Shown: positions 1 through 10,394, counted from the stretch's first letter. The stretch is DNA of 64,000 nt from an uncultured SAR116 cluster alpha proteobacterium (GCA_902623185.1 CACNSW010000004.1:1-64000), one strand, 5' to 3'. The notes: generated by a model not told the origin, from the sequence alone. Made by a program: numbers and translations.

Positions 1-485
1 AAAGCGCGCCTCTCACCAATTGGTACGAACTCAAAATGCTGCAATTCGGCATTGCTTGAAGGTGATAGCACTAAACTTGCACACCTCGACAGTCCCGAGA
101 GCGTTTTGCTTGTCTTGTCCAGCAACTCATTGATGCTAATGCCGCGAGCGGCGCATTCAACATCAATTGAATGGCGCTCTTTTTCAGGAATGTCGGTATT
201 GAACTCCATCAGCCCGTCGACAAACAGCCGTAATCCGGTCTCAGTGGGAATTCGTCCAGCTGAGGTGTGCGGCGCAAACAGCAAACCCGCCTCCTCGAGA
301 TCACTCATATTGCTGCGTATTGAAGCTGGTGATAGGTCAAGCTCTGTCATCTGCGACAAGGTCTTTGACCCAATCGGCTGTCCTCCTTCAATATACGCTC
401 CCACAAGCATGTTGAAAATTTCCATCGCACGTGGGGAAAGGCTTTTTTGAGAAATATCAGACACGACTAAGATGTTATGGAGCAT
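1..485 (-). CDS. hrcA: Heat-inducible transcription repressor HrcA, N-terminal part (runs off the left edge)
   Basis: Reverse-strand translation from ATG at 485: MLHNILVVSDISQKSLSPRAMEIFNMLVGAYIEGGQPIGSKTLSQ...SPASIRSNMSDLEEAGLL...HTSAGRIPTETGLRLFVD, an HrcA wHTH signature; divergent from rph. Confidence 0.9.
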   Translation of the reverse strand, partial: MLHNILVVSDISQKSLSPRAMEIFNMLVGAYIEGGQPIGSKTLSQMTELDLSPASIRSNMSDLEEAGLLFAPHTSAGRIPTETGLRLFVDGLMEFNTDIPEKERHSIDVECAARGISINELLDKTSKTLSGLSRCASLVLSPSSNAELQHFEFVPIGERRA

Positions 486-642
486 GATGAGGGCGGTCAA
501 TGGGTTGGTTGTCAAAATCTCCAAGAAACACAAATCGCTTGCGCTAAACCGAACGCAAATGTAACCCAGTAGGTTGAAACCCCGTTGGGATAATCATCTA
601 CCGTCGACATTACCAATAGCTTACTCACTGAAAGAGGTTTTC

Positions 643-1371
643 ATGGCACGTCCGTCAGGCCGCAAAAATGACACGCTTCGTAAAGTCATTCTCGAACCCG
701 GATGCTCATTGCATGCCGAAGGATCCTGTCTGGCGAAGTTCGGAAACACACATATTCTCTGTACGGCTTCGGTCGACGAACGTGTACCTCCATTTCTGCG
801 CAACACCGGTAAGGGATGGGTTACCGCGGAATATGGAATGTTGCCACGCTCTACACATACGCGCACCGACCGTGAGGCCGCACGTGGCAAACAAGGAGGT
901 CGTACACTTGAAATCCAGCGCCTAATCGGCCGGTCACTCCGCGCTATTACCGACCTCACGGCACTTGGTGAACGCCAGATCAAGATCGACTGTGACGTTT
1001 TGCAGGCGGATGGTGGCACCCGCACCGCATCTGTCACTGGTGCATGGGTAGCGCTACGCCTTGCCTGTGACAGATTGCTTCTCGATGGATTGATCACCAA
1101 ACAGCCCTTAATCGATCAGGTGGCCGCAATTTCATGTGGGGTTTACAATAATGAACCAGTTTTGGATCTGGATTATGAAGAAGATAGGCAGGCTGAGATT
1201 GATGCCAACTTCATCCTAAGCGCTGAGCATGGCATCGTCGAGATTCAGGCAACGGGCGAGGATCGCCCCTACACGCGAGAAGAGTTGAACATCATGTTAG
1301 ATCTTGCAGACACTGGTTGTTTGGAGTTATTCAGTCTTCAAATTAGCGCTATTCAAAAAATGTTGCCCTGA
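643..1371 (+). CDS. rph: Ribonuclease PH
   Basis: [20 protein letters not shown]...[19 protein letters not shown]; start moved to ATG 643 within ORF 574-1371. Confidence 0.96.
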   Translation: MARPSGRKNDTLRKVILEPGCSLHAEGSCLAKFGNTHILCTASVDERVPPFLRNTGKGWVTAEYGMLPRSTHTRTDREAARGKQGGRTLEIQRLIGRSLRAITDLTALGERQIKIDCDVLQADGGTRTASVTGAWVALRLACDRLLLDGLITKQPLIDQVAAISCGVYNNEPVLDLDYEEDRQAEIDANFILSAEHGIVEIQATGEDRPYTREELNIMLDLADTGCLELFSLQISAIQKMLP

Positions 1372-1373
1372 AG

Positions 1374-1982
1374 ATGCAAACACGACTATTTACCGAAGGC
1401 AGGATCGTCGTCGCAACTCATAATCCAGGTAAACTGCGTGAGATACGCGCGCTGCTTGTGGATAAAGGTATCGAGGTGCTTTCGGCCGTCGATCTAGGTC
1501 TTAAAGAGCCTAGGGAAACTGAAGATAGCTTTACTGGCAATGCACTCCTCAAAGCCCGCACAGCGTCTAAGACGTCTGGCCTTGTTGCCCTTGCTGACGA
1601 TTCGGGCCTGGTCGTCGATGCTCTTGGCGGCGAACCCGGGGTTTATTCCGCGCGATGGGCCGGGCCGGACAAGGATTTTTCCATTGCCATGCAAAAAATC
1701 GAGGATAGATTATCTGAAAACATATCACCCAATCGACGAGCCCATTTCATCTGTTCACTCTCGCTTGTCTGGCCCGATGATTTTGATGTGACAGTTGAGG
1801 GCCGCGTTAATGGTCATCTTATCTGGCCACCGCGTGGCGATCGGGGTTTCGGATATGACCCAATTTTCGTTGCCGATGGCTATGATATCACGTTTGGTGA
1901 AATGGATCCCAGCCAGAAACATTCAATTAGCCACCGCGCGGACGCCTTTAATCAGCTTATGCGCGCGTGCTTTCGAGCATGA
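1374..1982 (+). CDS. rdgB: XTP/dITP pyrophosphatase (RdgB/HAM1)
   Basis: IVVATHNPGKLREIRALL ... ADDSGLVVDALGGEPGVYSARWAG motifs; immediately follows rph. Confidence 0.95.
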   Translation: MQTRLFTEGRIVVATHNPGKLREIRALLVDKGIEVLSAVDLGLKEPRETEDSFTGNALLKARTASKTSGLVALADDSGLVVDALGGEPGVYSARWAGPDKDFSIAMQKIEDRLSENISPNRRAHFICSLSLVWPDDFDVTVEGRVNGHLIWPPRGDRGFGYDPIFVADGYDITFGEMDPSQKHSISHRADAFNQLMRACFRA

Positions 1983-3151
1983 GGCAGGGGGACAGGTCAT
2001 TCGGGCTTTATGTGCACTGGCCGTTCTGCAAGGCAAAATGCCCCTATTGCGATTTCAATTCGCATGTCAGTGAACAAGTAGACTATGCCAGGTTTCAGGC
2101 TGGAATGCTTGCTGAAATGCGTCATCTTGCTGGCCGGCTCGAACAACCTCCACGCCTGAACAGCATTTTTTTCGGGGGTGGCACCCCCAGCCTGATGCCG
2201 CCTGATCTGATTGAGGCAATCCTTAACAAGGCAGAACAGATTTTCGGCTTTGCGAAAAACATTGAAATCACCACTGAGGCCAACCCAACCTCGGTAGAGG
2301 CCGCAAGTTTAGGAGCGTTCAAAGCTGCCGGCGTAAACCGTGTATCGCTTGGCATTCAAGCACTCGATCCGGCACAACTGCAATTTCTTGGGCGGGAACA
2401 TTCCGTAAATGAAGCGTTGGATGCTTTGGCGTTGGCTCGAGATCTTTTTAACATGGTATCGATCGATCTAATTTATGGCTTGCCAGAGCAGACACCTAAG
2501 AAGTGGAGATCTAATCTGCAACAATTGGTTAAGTTAGGGCTAAATCATCTGTCGCTCTATCATTTGACGATAGAGCCTAAGACTATTTTTTATACGCGTT
2601 GGCGCCGTGGTGAGGTTTTGACTGGACCAGATGAAGTGGTTGCAAATCTGTTTGAAATGACAAATGCCATTATGGAGAAAGCTGGACTAGCCGCCTATGA
2701 AGTATCAAATTATGCGCGTGAAGGCCATGAGTGCCGCCACAATCTGACCTATTGGCAGGCACATGATTGGCTCGGTGTTGGGCCAGGTGCACATAGCCGT
2801 TTTGACAATAGCGGGCGACGCATTTCCCTAGCCAATCGCCGAAATCCCAAGTCTTGGCTAGAGACGGTAGAATTCAAATACCACGGCATCGAAAAAGAAA
2901 CTATTGAAACGCCAAATGGATGGGCGAGTGAAATGTTGATGATGGGACTGCGCTTGAAAGCCGGCGTCAATCTTAGTCTAATCGAGCAAAAATGTGGGCC
3001 ACGCGAGTTTTGGATCAATCAAGGAAAGCTCGCCATGCATGTTAATGATGGTCGCCTGCAGTTTTTGGAGCACCAGAACGAAACGCGTCTCGCCACCACT
3101 CCGGAGGGCCGCCTCCTTTTGAATAGTGTACTGGCTGATATCATTAAGTAG
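1979..3151 (+). CDS. hemW: Radical SAM heme chaperone HemW / coproporphyrinogen III oxidase-like
   Basis: LYVHWPFCKAKCPYCDFNSHV radical SAM motif, FFGGGTPSLM; ATGA overlap with rdgB. Confidence 0.94.
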   Translation: MRQGDRSFGLYVHWPFCKAKCPYCDFNSHVSEQVDYARFQAGMLAEMRHLAGRLEQPPRLNSIFFGGGTPSLMPPDLIEAILNKAEQIFGFAKNIEITTEANPTSVEAASLGAFKAAGVNRVSLGIQALDPAQLQFLGREHSVNEALDALALARDLFNMVSIDLIYGLPEQTPKKWRSNLQQLVKLGLNHLSLYHLTIEPKTIFYTRWRRGEVLTGPDEVVANLFEMTNAIMEKAGLAAYEVSNYAREGHECRHNLTYWQAHDWLGVGPGAHSRFDNSGRRISLANRRNPKSWLETVEFKYHGIEKETIETPNGWASEMLMMGLRLKAGVNLSLIEQKCGPREFWINQGKLAMHVNDGRLQFLEHQNETRLATTPEGRLLLNSVLADIIK

Positions 3152-3154
3152 AAA

Positions 3155-4804
3155 TCAAATTTTATCCGGTGCCGGCTTCAGCAACTTAACTGTGCCATCA
3201 GCTATCTGCCGCAATTCAAAAGCTCGCACGTTACCACCTCCCGGCAAAAAGCGAAAAGCTCCGCTGAATCCATTGAATCCTACACTCGACAATAAATCCT
3301 TTTGCCAGCTAGAACGATCCTTACCGGCCAACACCTCAGCCAGCGCAACAGCATCAAAACTCAACCTTGACAAAAGCCCCGGCCTATCAGGCCATATGGA
3401 AGTCCATTTCCTTACAAACTGATCATCGGTGTTGCTTGGCCGAAACGCAAAAAGCCCATTTTGCAATGATGGTTCAGACAAAATTCGCTGTTGGTTCCAT
3501 TGCGCATTACCAAGGTACATAATAGTGTCGCTGCCAAGATCGTAATACGCAAGTACTGGCGCTGTCCGCAAAGCGAAATCAGCGCCACCAGCAAAAATCA
3601 ATGCATCAAAAACAGGAGGTTTTTTTGGAGTTGGCTCTTTCTCACTAGGCGGTACATAGCGCGAGAAATCCCTAATGGCGCGTTTCAGCATATCTTCGCT
3701 TTCGAGCGCGTTTTCTTTTAATACGATACTATCTCTAGCTGGTAAGCTCAACTGTAAAAGCCGACGCTGTGCATGCAATGCCAAGCGCTTTCCAAATTCG
3801 CTGTCCTCGGCAAGTATCCCGAAATGACGTTTTCCATCTGCAATAGCATGTCCAAGCAGTAGGTCAAGTTGCTGCTCCGGCAAATATCCCATCAACCAGC
3901 TGCCTCTGGCGGCAACCACGGAGTTGTTGGAGAGAAGCAACATAGGAATATTTGACGCTTTTGTAACCACCTGTGCTTCTGCAACAGCATCAGAGAATAG
4001 TGGGCCAACAATTATATCGCTCTCTGCAGCAACGGCCTCAGTAGCAGCACTCCGGCCACGCTTCCCACCCATCGTGTCAAAAACCATGAGCTCAACCTTT
4101 GGATTTTGCGCGGTGAACAACGCTAATTCAGCGCCCTTGCGCAATTCCTCACCCATATGTTTGTAAAAACCCGTAACAGGCAACAAAAGTGCTATACGGG
4201 TTACACCCTCAACTTTTTTCACCAACGATTCCGATGTTGGCGATGTCGTGCTTGCTGGTTTCGTCTTTTGGGCAAGCAGTTCGAAGGCGGCCTCCAGCGC
4301 ATCTTTAGCAAGAGATGGATCTTGGCCTTCTGGAACCTTAGGCTCCGTCTGGACCTCCTGTTTCGATACTTCGGCCTGAATTTTCCAAATAATGTTGTTG
4401 ATTACCTCATCCGCATTCTGGTCGGTAAAGGGTTTTTCAGTTTTTTTCGTTTCAACAACGTCAAGGGTGGTAGCCGAACTCTGGGATTCCTCTGTTTCAA
4501 CCACCCGATCAGCCAATAAATCATCATTTGTAACAGGCCCTATAACAATTGAGGGATTAACCGATGGCTTCAGTTGTGGCAGCGTCATATTTGATAACAC
4601 CGTCGCAGACCCATCACTGGCAGTTGCCGGGTCCTTTTTCGACGGTGCTTCATTCAAGGCAACAGTAGTTTTCTCTTTTTCTATAAACGGCTTTTTCAGA
4701 GTTTTACCTAATGCCAGACCAGAAGTGTCAGGCACCGTGCTTCCACAACCCACAAGCCCGAGAAACACGCAAAGCAAAACCGAATGACTGAAAAGCTGAC
4801 GCAT
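3155..4804 (-). CDS. Penicillin-binding protein activator (LpoA/LppC-like lipoprotein, periplasmic binding-protein fold)
   Basis: Lipobox-like VGCGS near N-terminus; IALLLPVTGFYKHMGEELRKGAELALF; divergent from rsmI, a common arrangement for this family. Confidence 0.8.
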   Translation of the reverse strand: MRQLFSHSVLLCVFLGLVGCGSTVPDTSGLALGKTLKKPFIEKEKTTVALNEAPSKKDPATASDGSATVLSNMTLPQLKPSVNPSIVIGPVTNDDLLADRVVETEESQSSATTLDVVETKKTEKPFTDQNADEVINNIIWKIQAEVSKQEVQTEPKVPEGQDPSLAKDALEAAFELLAQKTKPASTTSPTSESLVKKVEGVTRIALLLPVTGFYKHMGEELRKGAELALFTAQNPKVELMVFDTMGGKRGRSAATEAVAAESDIIVGPLFSDAVAEAQVVTKASNIPMLLLSNNSVVAARGSWLMGYLPEQQLDLLLGHAIADGKRHFGILAEDSEFGKRLALHAQRRLLQLSLPARDSIVLKENALESEDMLKRAIRDFSRYVPPSEKEPTPKKPPVFDALIFAGGADFALRTAPVLAYYDLGSDTIMYLGNAQWNQQRILSEPSLQNGLFAFRPSNTDDQFVRKWTSIWPDRPGLLSRLSFDAVALAEVLAGKDRSSWQKDLLSSVGFNGFSGAFRFLPGGGNVRAFELRQIADGTVKLLKPAPDKI

Positions 4805-4932
4805 ACAGAAAACCCCTCACAAAAACGATATCATAGAGGCGGTTTTGCGCCAATCTGATTAATAGGTTATTAACAGTTTGGATCCGCAGTAATGCCACCT
4901 ACAAACAAATCAAGACATGTGGTAATTGTTCA

Positions 4933-5784
4933 ATGGTTGGACGCCTTGTGATTGTATCTACGCCAATCGGCAATCTGAGTGATTTCTCAGACCGTGCAGC
5001 ACGCACGCTCCAAGACATTGACATCATTGCATGTGAAGACTCTCGTAAAACTCATAAGCTGTTGGTCTTGTCAGGGCTGAAATCCAAAGCAAAAATGATT
5101 TCCTATCATGACCACAACGGTGCCAGCGTACGTCCTAAGTTGTTGGCAGAAATTGATAGTGGTAAGACTGTGGCATTGGTAAGTGACGCTGGCACACCTC
5201 TAATCTCTGATCCAGGATACAAACTTGTGGCTGAATGCCACGATCAAGGATTTATCGTGACAACAGTTCCGGGTCCTAGTGCTCCACTAGCTGCACTCAC
5301 CATTTCTGGTTTGCCAAGCGACAAATTCATCTTTTCTGGATTTCTGCCCTCGAACCAAAAAGCTTGCGAAACCTCAATAAAGGATATTAGTAGCTTGCCC
5401 ATGACAATAATCTGGTTTGAAACACCAAAGCGACTATTAAGGTCATTAACTTTGTTGGCCAATATCCTTGGTCCTCGATTAGCTGTGGTTGCGAGAGAAC
5501 TCACAAAGATTCACGAGGAAGTAATCCGAGCACCCCTACCTGACCTAATTGCCCAATTCGAAAAACGTGAAACAATTAAGGGTGAAATAGTCATCCTTGT
5601 TGAAGGCAAAAAGATTGATGAGGCTAATTTTGATGTTGTTGCTGTAAAATCGATGCTAAAGGAGGAACTCCAATATCAAAGTCTGCGCGACGCGGTGCAA
5701 GTAGTCGCAAAAAAGACAAAAATTCAAAAGCGCAGAATTTACCAAATAGCCGTCGAGTTAAAGACTTTAATCGACACAAAATAA
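4933..5784 (+). CDS. rsmI: 16S rRNA (cytidine-2'-O)-methyltransferase RsmI
   Basis: LVIVSTPIGNLSDFSDRAARTLQDIDIIACEDSRKT ... TVPGPSAPLAALTISGLP. Confidence 0.96.
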   Translation: MVGRLVIVSTPIGNLSDFSDRAARTLQDIDIIACEDSRKTHKLLVLSGLKSKAKMISYHDHNGASVRPKLLAEIDSGKTVALVSDAGTPLISDPGYKLVAECHDQGFIVTTVPGPSAPLAALTISGLPSDKFIFSGFLPSNQKACETSIKDISSLPMTIIWFETPKRLLRSLTLLANILGPRLAVVARELTKIHEEVIRAPLPDLIAQFEKRETIKGEIVILVEGKKIDEANFDVVAVKSMLKEELQYQSLRDAVQVVAKKTKIQKRRIYQIAVELKTLIDTK

Positions 5785-5886
5785 AATACAAAGCTGGTTT
5801 AGCTTTGAAATGATGTAAGCGCTTGACCCTTGATTCGCAAAAAGGCAAATTAAAATAAAATTTTACACTAATAGGTCCGTTGTCTT

Positions 5887-6492
5887 ATGAAACGTTTGCA
5901 CGAAAGATCTATGTCGCAGCTCATTGTATTGCTAATGACTTGTAGTCTTGCTTTATCAGGGTGCACCAACACAATATTAGGTGTTGGTAGTGCTGCTGTA
6001 GCCGCCTCATCAACAGAAAAAGGTTTGTCGACAGCTGTTTCTGACACTTTAATTTATACAAAATTACAAGACAAATTTCTCCAAAACGATGAAACACTCT
6101 CGACCTTCGTCGATGTTTCTGTAAACGATGGTGCGATTTTGATGACAGGAAAAGTAAAGTTGCCTGAAGAGAAAATTCTTGCAACAAAGCTAGCGTGGGA
6201 AATAAAGGGTGTAAAAGAAGTCATTAACGAAATCCAAGTTACTGATAAGTCTTCGATAAAAGACTCCGCAAAGGATGTCGCTGCAAGCGCGCAACTACGC
6301 GGAAAGCTTATTGCTGACCAAGATATAAGTTCTTTGAATTATAGCATAGATGTGGTTAACGGAATAGTTTATCTATCTGGTGTTGCAGAGAGCAATGAAG
6401 AAATGAATAGAGTAATAAAACATGCACAGGAACTTCGGTTTGCACAACAGGTGGTAAATTACATCACTGTCGAATCAGACAAGCGTGATTAA
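5887..6492 (+). CDS. BON-domain lipoprotein (DolP/YraP-like)
   Basis: Lipobox ALSGCTN; two BON-like repeats (LQDKFLQND..VNDGAILMTGKVKLPEEK; RGKLIADQDI..VVNGIVYLSGVAES). Confidence 0.85.
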   Translation: MKRLHERSMSQLIVLLMTCSLALSGCTNTILGVGSAAVAASSTEKGLSTAVSDTLIYTKLQDKFLQNDETLSTFVDVSVNDGAILMTGKVKLPEEKILATKLAWEIKGVKEVINEIQVTDKSSIKDSAKDVAASAQLRGKLIADQDISSLNYSIDVVNGIVYLSGVAESNEEMNRVIKHAQELRFAQQVVNYITVESDKRD

Positions 6493-6497
6493 CCAAA

Positions 6498-7466
6498 ATG
6501 AATCTATCCATTGCCATTCAGATGGACCCAATTACAAGCATAGATATTCAACGAGACTCTAGTTTTGCTCTTGGTCTAGAAGCACAGAAACGTGGACACA
6601 AACTTTGGTGCTATACACCTAGCTCGTTGTCTCTTTCTGAAGGCGAAATTTGGGCAACCGGATACAGCCTTGCCCTCAGAGATGAAATTGGAAATCATTA
6701 TGATATGGGGCCAATGGAAAAGTGCCAACTGAAGATATTTGATGTCATACTTATGCGTCAGGACCCACCTTTTGATATGTCCTACATCACAGCAACACAC
6801 ATTTTAGAGATGTTGCCTGCCTCAACTATGGTGATAAACAATCCAGCGGAGGTGAGAAACGCCCCAGAAAAACTTTTGGCAATGCTCTATCCAGAATTGA
6901 TGCCTGCCACTTTGATTAGTCGTGATTTAGACGACATCAGCGAATTCCGTGCACTGCATAAAGACATTATCATTAAACCACTTTACGGAAATGGTGGTGC
7001 TGGAGTGTTTCGATTAATGCCCAATGACCAAAATCTAAATGCACTCCTCGAGATGTTCTTTACGCAATCACGAGAGCCAGTGATAGTTCAGACCTATATT
7101 CCAGAGGTTAGGGACGGTGACAAACGGGTTATTTTGGTGAATGGGATGGCTGTGGGTGCTGTAAATAGAATACCAAAGGAAGGGGAAGCCCGGTCAAATT
7201 TCCACGCTGGCGGTAGTGCTAAAGCGACAACATTAACACCGCGCGACAAGGAAATTTGTGAGACTCTTGGCCCCATGTTGCGTCAAAGGGGCCTGTTATT
7301 TGTAGGGATTGACATCATTGGTAATTATTTAACCGAAATTAATGTCACCTCACCCACGGGAATTCGTGAAATAAAAACTCTCTCCAACGTGGATGTGGCT
7401 AACTTGACATGGGATACCATAGAAAAAGAACGCTTGAACTACGCCGGGAATAGCATCCATCGATAG
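6498..7466 (+). CDS. gshB: Glutathione synthetase
   Basis: IAIQMDPITSIDIQRDSSFALGLEAQKRGH ... IIKPLYGNGGAGVFR ... ATP-grasp; ends with INVTSPTGIREI. Confidence 0.96.
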   Translation: MNLSIAIQMDPITSIDIQRDSSFALGLEAQKRGHKLWCYTPSSLSLSEGEIWATGYSLALRDEIGNHYDMGPMEKCQLKIFDVILMRQDPPFDMSYITATHILEMLPASTMVINNPAEVRNAPEKLLAMLYPELMPATLISRDLDDISEFRALHKDIIIKPLYGNGGAGVFRLMPNDQNLNALLEMFFTQSREPVIVQTYIPEVRDGDKRVILVNGMAVGAVNRIPKEGEARSNFHAGGSAKATTLTPRDKEICETLGPMLRQRGLLFVGIDIIGNYLTEINVTSPTGIREIKTLSNVDVANLTWDTIEKERLNYAGNSIHR

Positions 7467-7754
7467 ATAACATTCCAAAAAATTAATGCAACGCTTGTTC
7501 GATCTAACAAGGGATAGCAATCACCTAAAAAACGGGTAAATTGAACTCATGGTCTTACTAGTTGGAGATATAAAAATTGTCTACGTATGGCACAAATATT
7601 TTTAACAAAACTCAAGATCCTGAACGAAGCTAAAGGATCTACGATCTGCCATCACACTATTCGCTTGGTTTCCAGTTAACTAGGCTATTTATTGTCAGAC
7701 GATGACAGTGAACGATAGCACTCAATGCGACAATCATGCTATTTGATTTAAGCC

Positions 7755-8120
7755 TTAGCGCTGGCTGACCATCGGGCCGATTGCAGCGCCACCCAACACA
7801 TGAATATGCAAGTGGCGTACCTCCTGATGACCATCATTGCCAATGTTAGAAATGATCCGATATCCACTGTCGTTGATGCCCGCCAGATTGGCGACATGGC
7901 CAATCATTTTTGTAAAAGCGCTGTGCTCTTCCTGAGAGGCATTACTAGCAAAATCAGACCAGTCAACATAGTTACCCTTTGGGATCACCAGAATATGAAC
8001 TGGCATCTGCGGACTAATATCCTCAAAAGCCAGCGTATGATCATCCTCAGCAATTTTTTTGCAAGGCAACTCACCTCGTAAAATACGTGCAAAGATATTC
8101 GACGGATCATAGGACATCAT
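7755..8120 (-). CDS. HIT domain protein (HinT-like)
   Basis: NIFARILRGELPCKKIAEDD ... HLHIHVLGG histidine triad. Confidence 0.94.
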   Translation of the reverse strand: MMSYDPSNIFARILRGELPCKKIAEDDHTLAFEDISPQMPVHILVIPKGNYVDWSDFASNASQEEHSAFTKMIGHVANLAGINDSGYRIISNIGNDGHQEVRHLHIHVLGGAAIGPMVSQR

Positions 8121-8677
8121 TTCAACTCCTTACGGTAATAAAAACCAGGAACAAAATCACCATCAACCCGCGCATAGAAATCGTTGGTGGCATAGCGTGT
8201 AAAACCTCGCGTCTCAAAAGACTGTATAGCCCGATCCTGAGTTGACCTGACATCAAGATTTATCATCGAAAATCCCTCAGATTTCGCCAACGCTTCGGAT
8301 TCTGCAACGATCATCTGGGCGAGACCGTGGCCACGCGCCCAAGGCGCAATGAAAAAAGTTGTTAACTGGCACGTGAATGCTTGCGCCTCATTGTTACGCG
8401 GTGGGCGCAGAATTTGACAACTACCGGCAATGACCTTGTCCAAGCGCGCAACGATGAGATGACGCTCAGGGATCATCAGCACCCCTCGCCAATAATCCTC
8501 CATCACGGATTTCGGTGGTGGCGAAAGCCAGCCAAAACCACCACCAGACATAATAGCGGCTTCAGCAGCTTCGCATAATTCAAGCAAATCTCCCGTTGAC
8601 AACCTTTCGACTGATTCGATGGATAGCTTGGGTACATGGCCGTTCATAATTTCTGGCGACATGGCTTTCGTCTCCAT
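8117..8677 (-). CDS. GNAT-family N-acetyltransferase
   Basis: FFIAPWARGHGLAQMIVAESEALAKSEGFSMINLDVRSTQDRAIQSFETRGF acetyl-CoA binding pattern; overlaps HIT gene by 4 nt. Confidence 0.85.
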   Translation of the reverse strand: METKAMSPEIMNGHVPKLSIESVERLSTGDLLELCEAAEAAIMSGGGFGWLSPPPKSVMEDYWRGVLMIPERHLIVARLDKVIAGSCQILRPPRNNEAQAFTCQLTTFFIAPWARGHGLAQMIVAESEALAKSEGFSMINLDVRSTQDRAIQSFETRGFTRYATNDFYARVDGDFVPGFYYRKELK

Positions 8678-8769
8678 GGCGTTTTTACCATGCCAGAGTG
8701 GCGGTAAAGGCGCTTTTACTTTGAAAACACATCTTCAGATATCGAAAAAAGACGCATCTGTCATTTATT

Positions 8770-9156
8770 TTAAGAACACAAATCACAGAATTTTTGTAAC
8801 TGAAGCTGACGCTCTAATACAGCAATCACCTCATTACATTGGCTAGTATCAAGCCGATGAATGTTCTGAGCTAACAAATTCGCCAGATAGACAGCATTAG
8901 CATCACATTTGCTTGCATCAGTTACTGGTTTTGGATGTGACATGGCCGCCAGCACCTTCAACGCCTCGGCGTCATCCCAGATTAGGCCAAGCCATGCACA
9001 TATCTGATCAACAAGCGGACCAGAAGGCCGGCCACGTGATCCTATTTCAAGGGCCGACACATAAGCTTTTGATACACCGAGATAATCAGCCTGCTGTTGT
9101 TGGGTAAGACCTCTCTCCTTACGAAGAGTCCTCATTTTCAAGCCAAATGGCGTCAT
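8770..9156 (-). CDS. XRE-family helix-turn-helix protein
   Basis: MRTLRKERGLTQQQQADYLGVSKAYVSALEIGSRGRPS HTH. Confidence 0.85.
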   Translation of the reverse strand: MTPFGLKMRTLRKERGLTQQQQADYLGVSKAYVSALEIGSRGRPSGPLVDQICAWLGLIWDDAEALKVLAAMSHPKPVTDASKCDANAVYLANLLAQNIHRLDTSQCNEVIAVLERQLQLQKFCDLCS

Positions 9157-9719
9157 TTGAATTTCCGTGTTCGGCGCAGCATCACATAGATAGCACCGGT
9201 ACCACCGTGCTTTGGGCTAGCGTTTGAAATTGCCAAAACAATACCGTCGATTGGGGGTTGTTTCAGCCAAATAGGAACATGACGTCGTAGAACACCCTCA
9301 CCTCGGAGACCCTTGCCTGTGATGACAAGGAGACACCGATGCCCGTAATAAGCGGATTGTTGAATAAACGCGAGAAGCTTTGCTTTAGCCTGCTGCGCAT
9401 TGTAGCCATGGAGATCAATTCGCGCGTCTACCTGCAAATTACCCTTCGCAAGTTTTCGCCTTGTTGTTCTGTCAAGACCGGCATGTTCTCCCTCACGTAA
9501 GTCAATCGGTGTGACCTCTACAGAGGGTACTGGATTTTTAGCTATCGTTACCGCAGCATTCCTGCCTGCAATATTGCGAAACGAAATGGATTTGCGGTCC
9601 ATCAGGGTTTTTTCTGTCGCTGCAGAATAACGAATAGATTTCAGTGGCTTAACCTGGCTAGTAACAGACTCCCAAAGCCTATGATCATCTTCAAAATTAC
9701 CAAGATCCTTTTTGCGCAT
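9153..9719 (-). CDS. Smr/MutS2 C-terminal domain endonuclease-like protein
   Basis: RIDLHGYNAQQAKAKLLAFIQQSAYYGHRCLLVITGKG Smr core. Confidence 0.92.
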   Translation of the reverse strand: MRKKDLGNFEDDHRLWESVTSQVKPLKSIRYSAATEKTLMDRKSISFRNIAGRNAAVTIAKNPVPSVEVTPIDLREGEHAGLDRTTRRKLAKGNLQVDARIDLHGYNAQQAKAKLLAFIQQSAYYGHRCLLVITGKGLRGEGVLRRHVPIWLKQPPIDGIVLAISNASPKHGGTGAIYVMLRRTRKFK

Positions 9720-9740
9720 TTTTATCCCACATCCCGAATG

Positions 9741-10394
9741 CTACGCCTCGTCTTCTGAACTCTCGGTTTCGGCCAACTTCCAGTTGGGATCGGAAAGCGT
9801 TAAGTCTCGCTCAAAAGTCCAGATGTCAACAAGCTCAACCTTTCCAGTGCCATCATCCTCAATCACGTTGCCATCATCATCTGTGATCGTGCGTATTTGG
9901 ACCGAGTGAAAATCAACCGTGATCGAAGCGATATTATCCGAGATTTGTGCGTTCAAAATACTGACATGCGAAATCTCTTCAATCTTAATCGCCAGCGTTT
10001 CCCTGTCACTCACGCGTTGTTGGATTGACTGAGTAAAACTCTGTAGCAAATCGTAAGTTAGCAACCGCTTAAGTTGGGCAAGATCCCCTTCTGCATATGC
10101 AGATAGAATCATCCCAAACGCGGCCTTTGCACCGGCGAGAAACTGTACCTCATCAAATGATCGATCTGCACGGCGCAACACGTCAATACCGTGTCCTTCA
10201 TTAGCCCCCACTTTAACATCAGGGCGGATCGGAACTGGTTTTTGCTCGAATCTTTCTGCTGATTCTTTTCCACGAACTGGGTCTTCAAAGCCAGTCTTCT
10301 GTCCGAGAACCGAACGAAGCCTAAGGACCAGCAACACCGCTATTACCGCGAATATGAGAATGTCAATAAACGGCACTTTATTCCCCTGCACCAA
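9741..10394 (-). CDS. Tim44-domain protein
   Basis: N-terminal TM (PFIDILIFAVIAVLLVLRLRSVLG) and Tim44-like C-terminal domain; beside fxsA/secB as in other alphaproteobacteria. Confidence 0.87.
   Translation of the reverse strand: MVQGNKVPFIDILIFAVIAVLLVLRLRSVLGQKTGFEDPVRGKESAERFEQKPVPIRPDVKVGANEGHGIDVLRRADRSFDEVQFLAGAKAAFGMILSAYAEGDLAQLKRLLTYDLLQSFTQSIQQRVSDRETLAIKIEEISHVSILNAQISDNIASITVDFHSVQIRTITDDDGNVIEDDGTGKVELVDIWTFERDLTLSDPNWKLAETESSEDEA

Noticed and set aside
486-642. CIRCE operator (TTAGCACTC-N9-GAGTGCTAA) expected near hrcA
   Set aside because: No recognisable CIRCE inverted repeat in the hrcA-rph intergenic sequence.
621-1100. Long antisense ORFs opposite rph and many other genes (e.g. 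621-1100, 19486-20013, 22851-23432, 42117-42581)
   Set aside because: They lie opposite confidently identified genes and resemble no family I recognise; expected by-products of coding composition.
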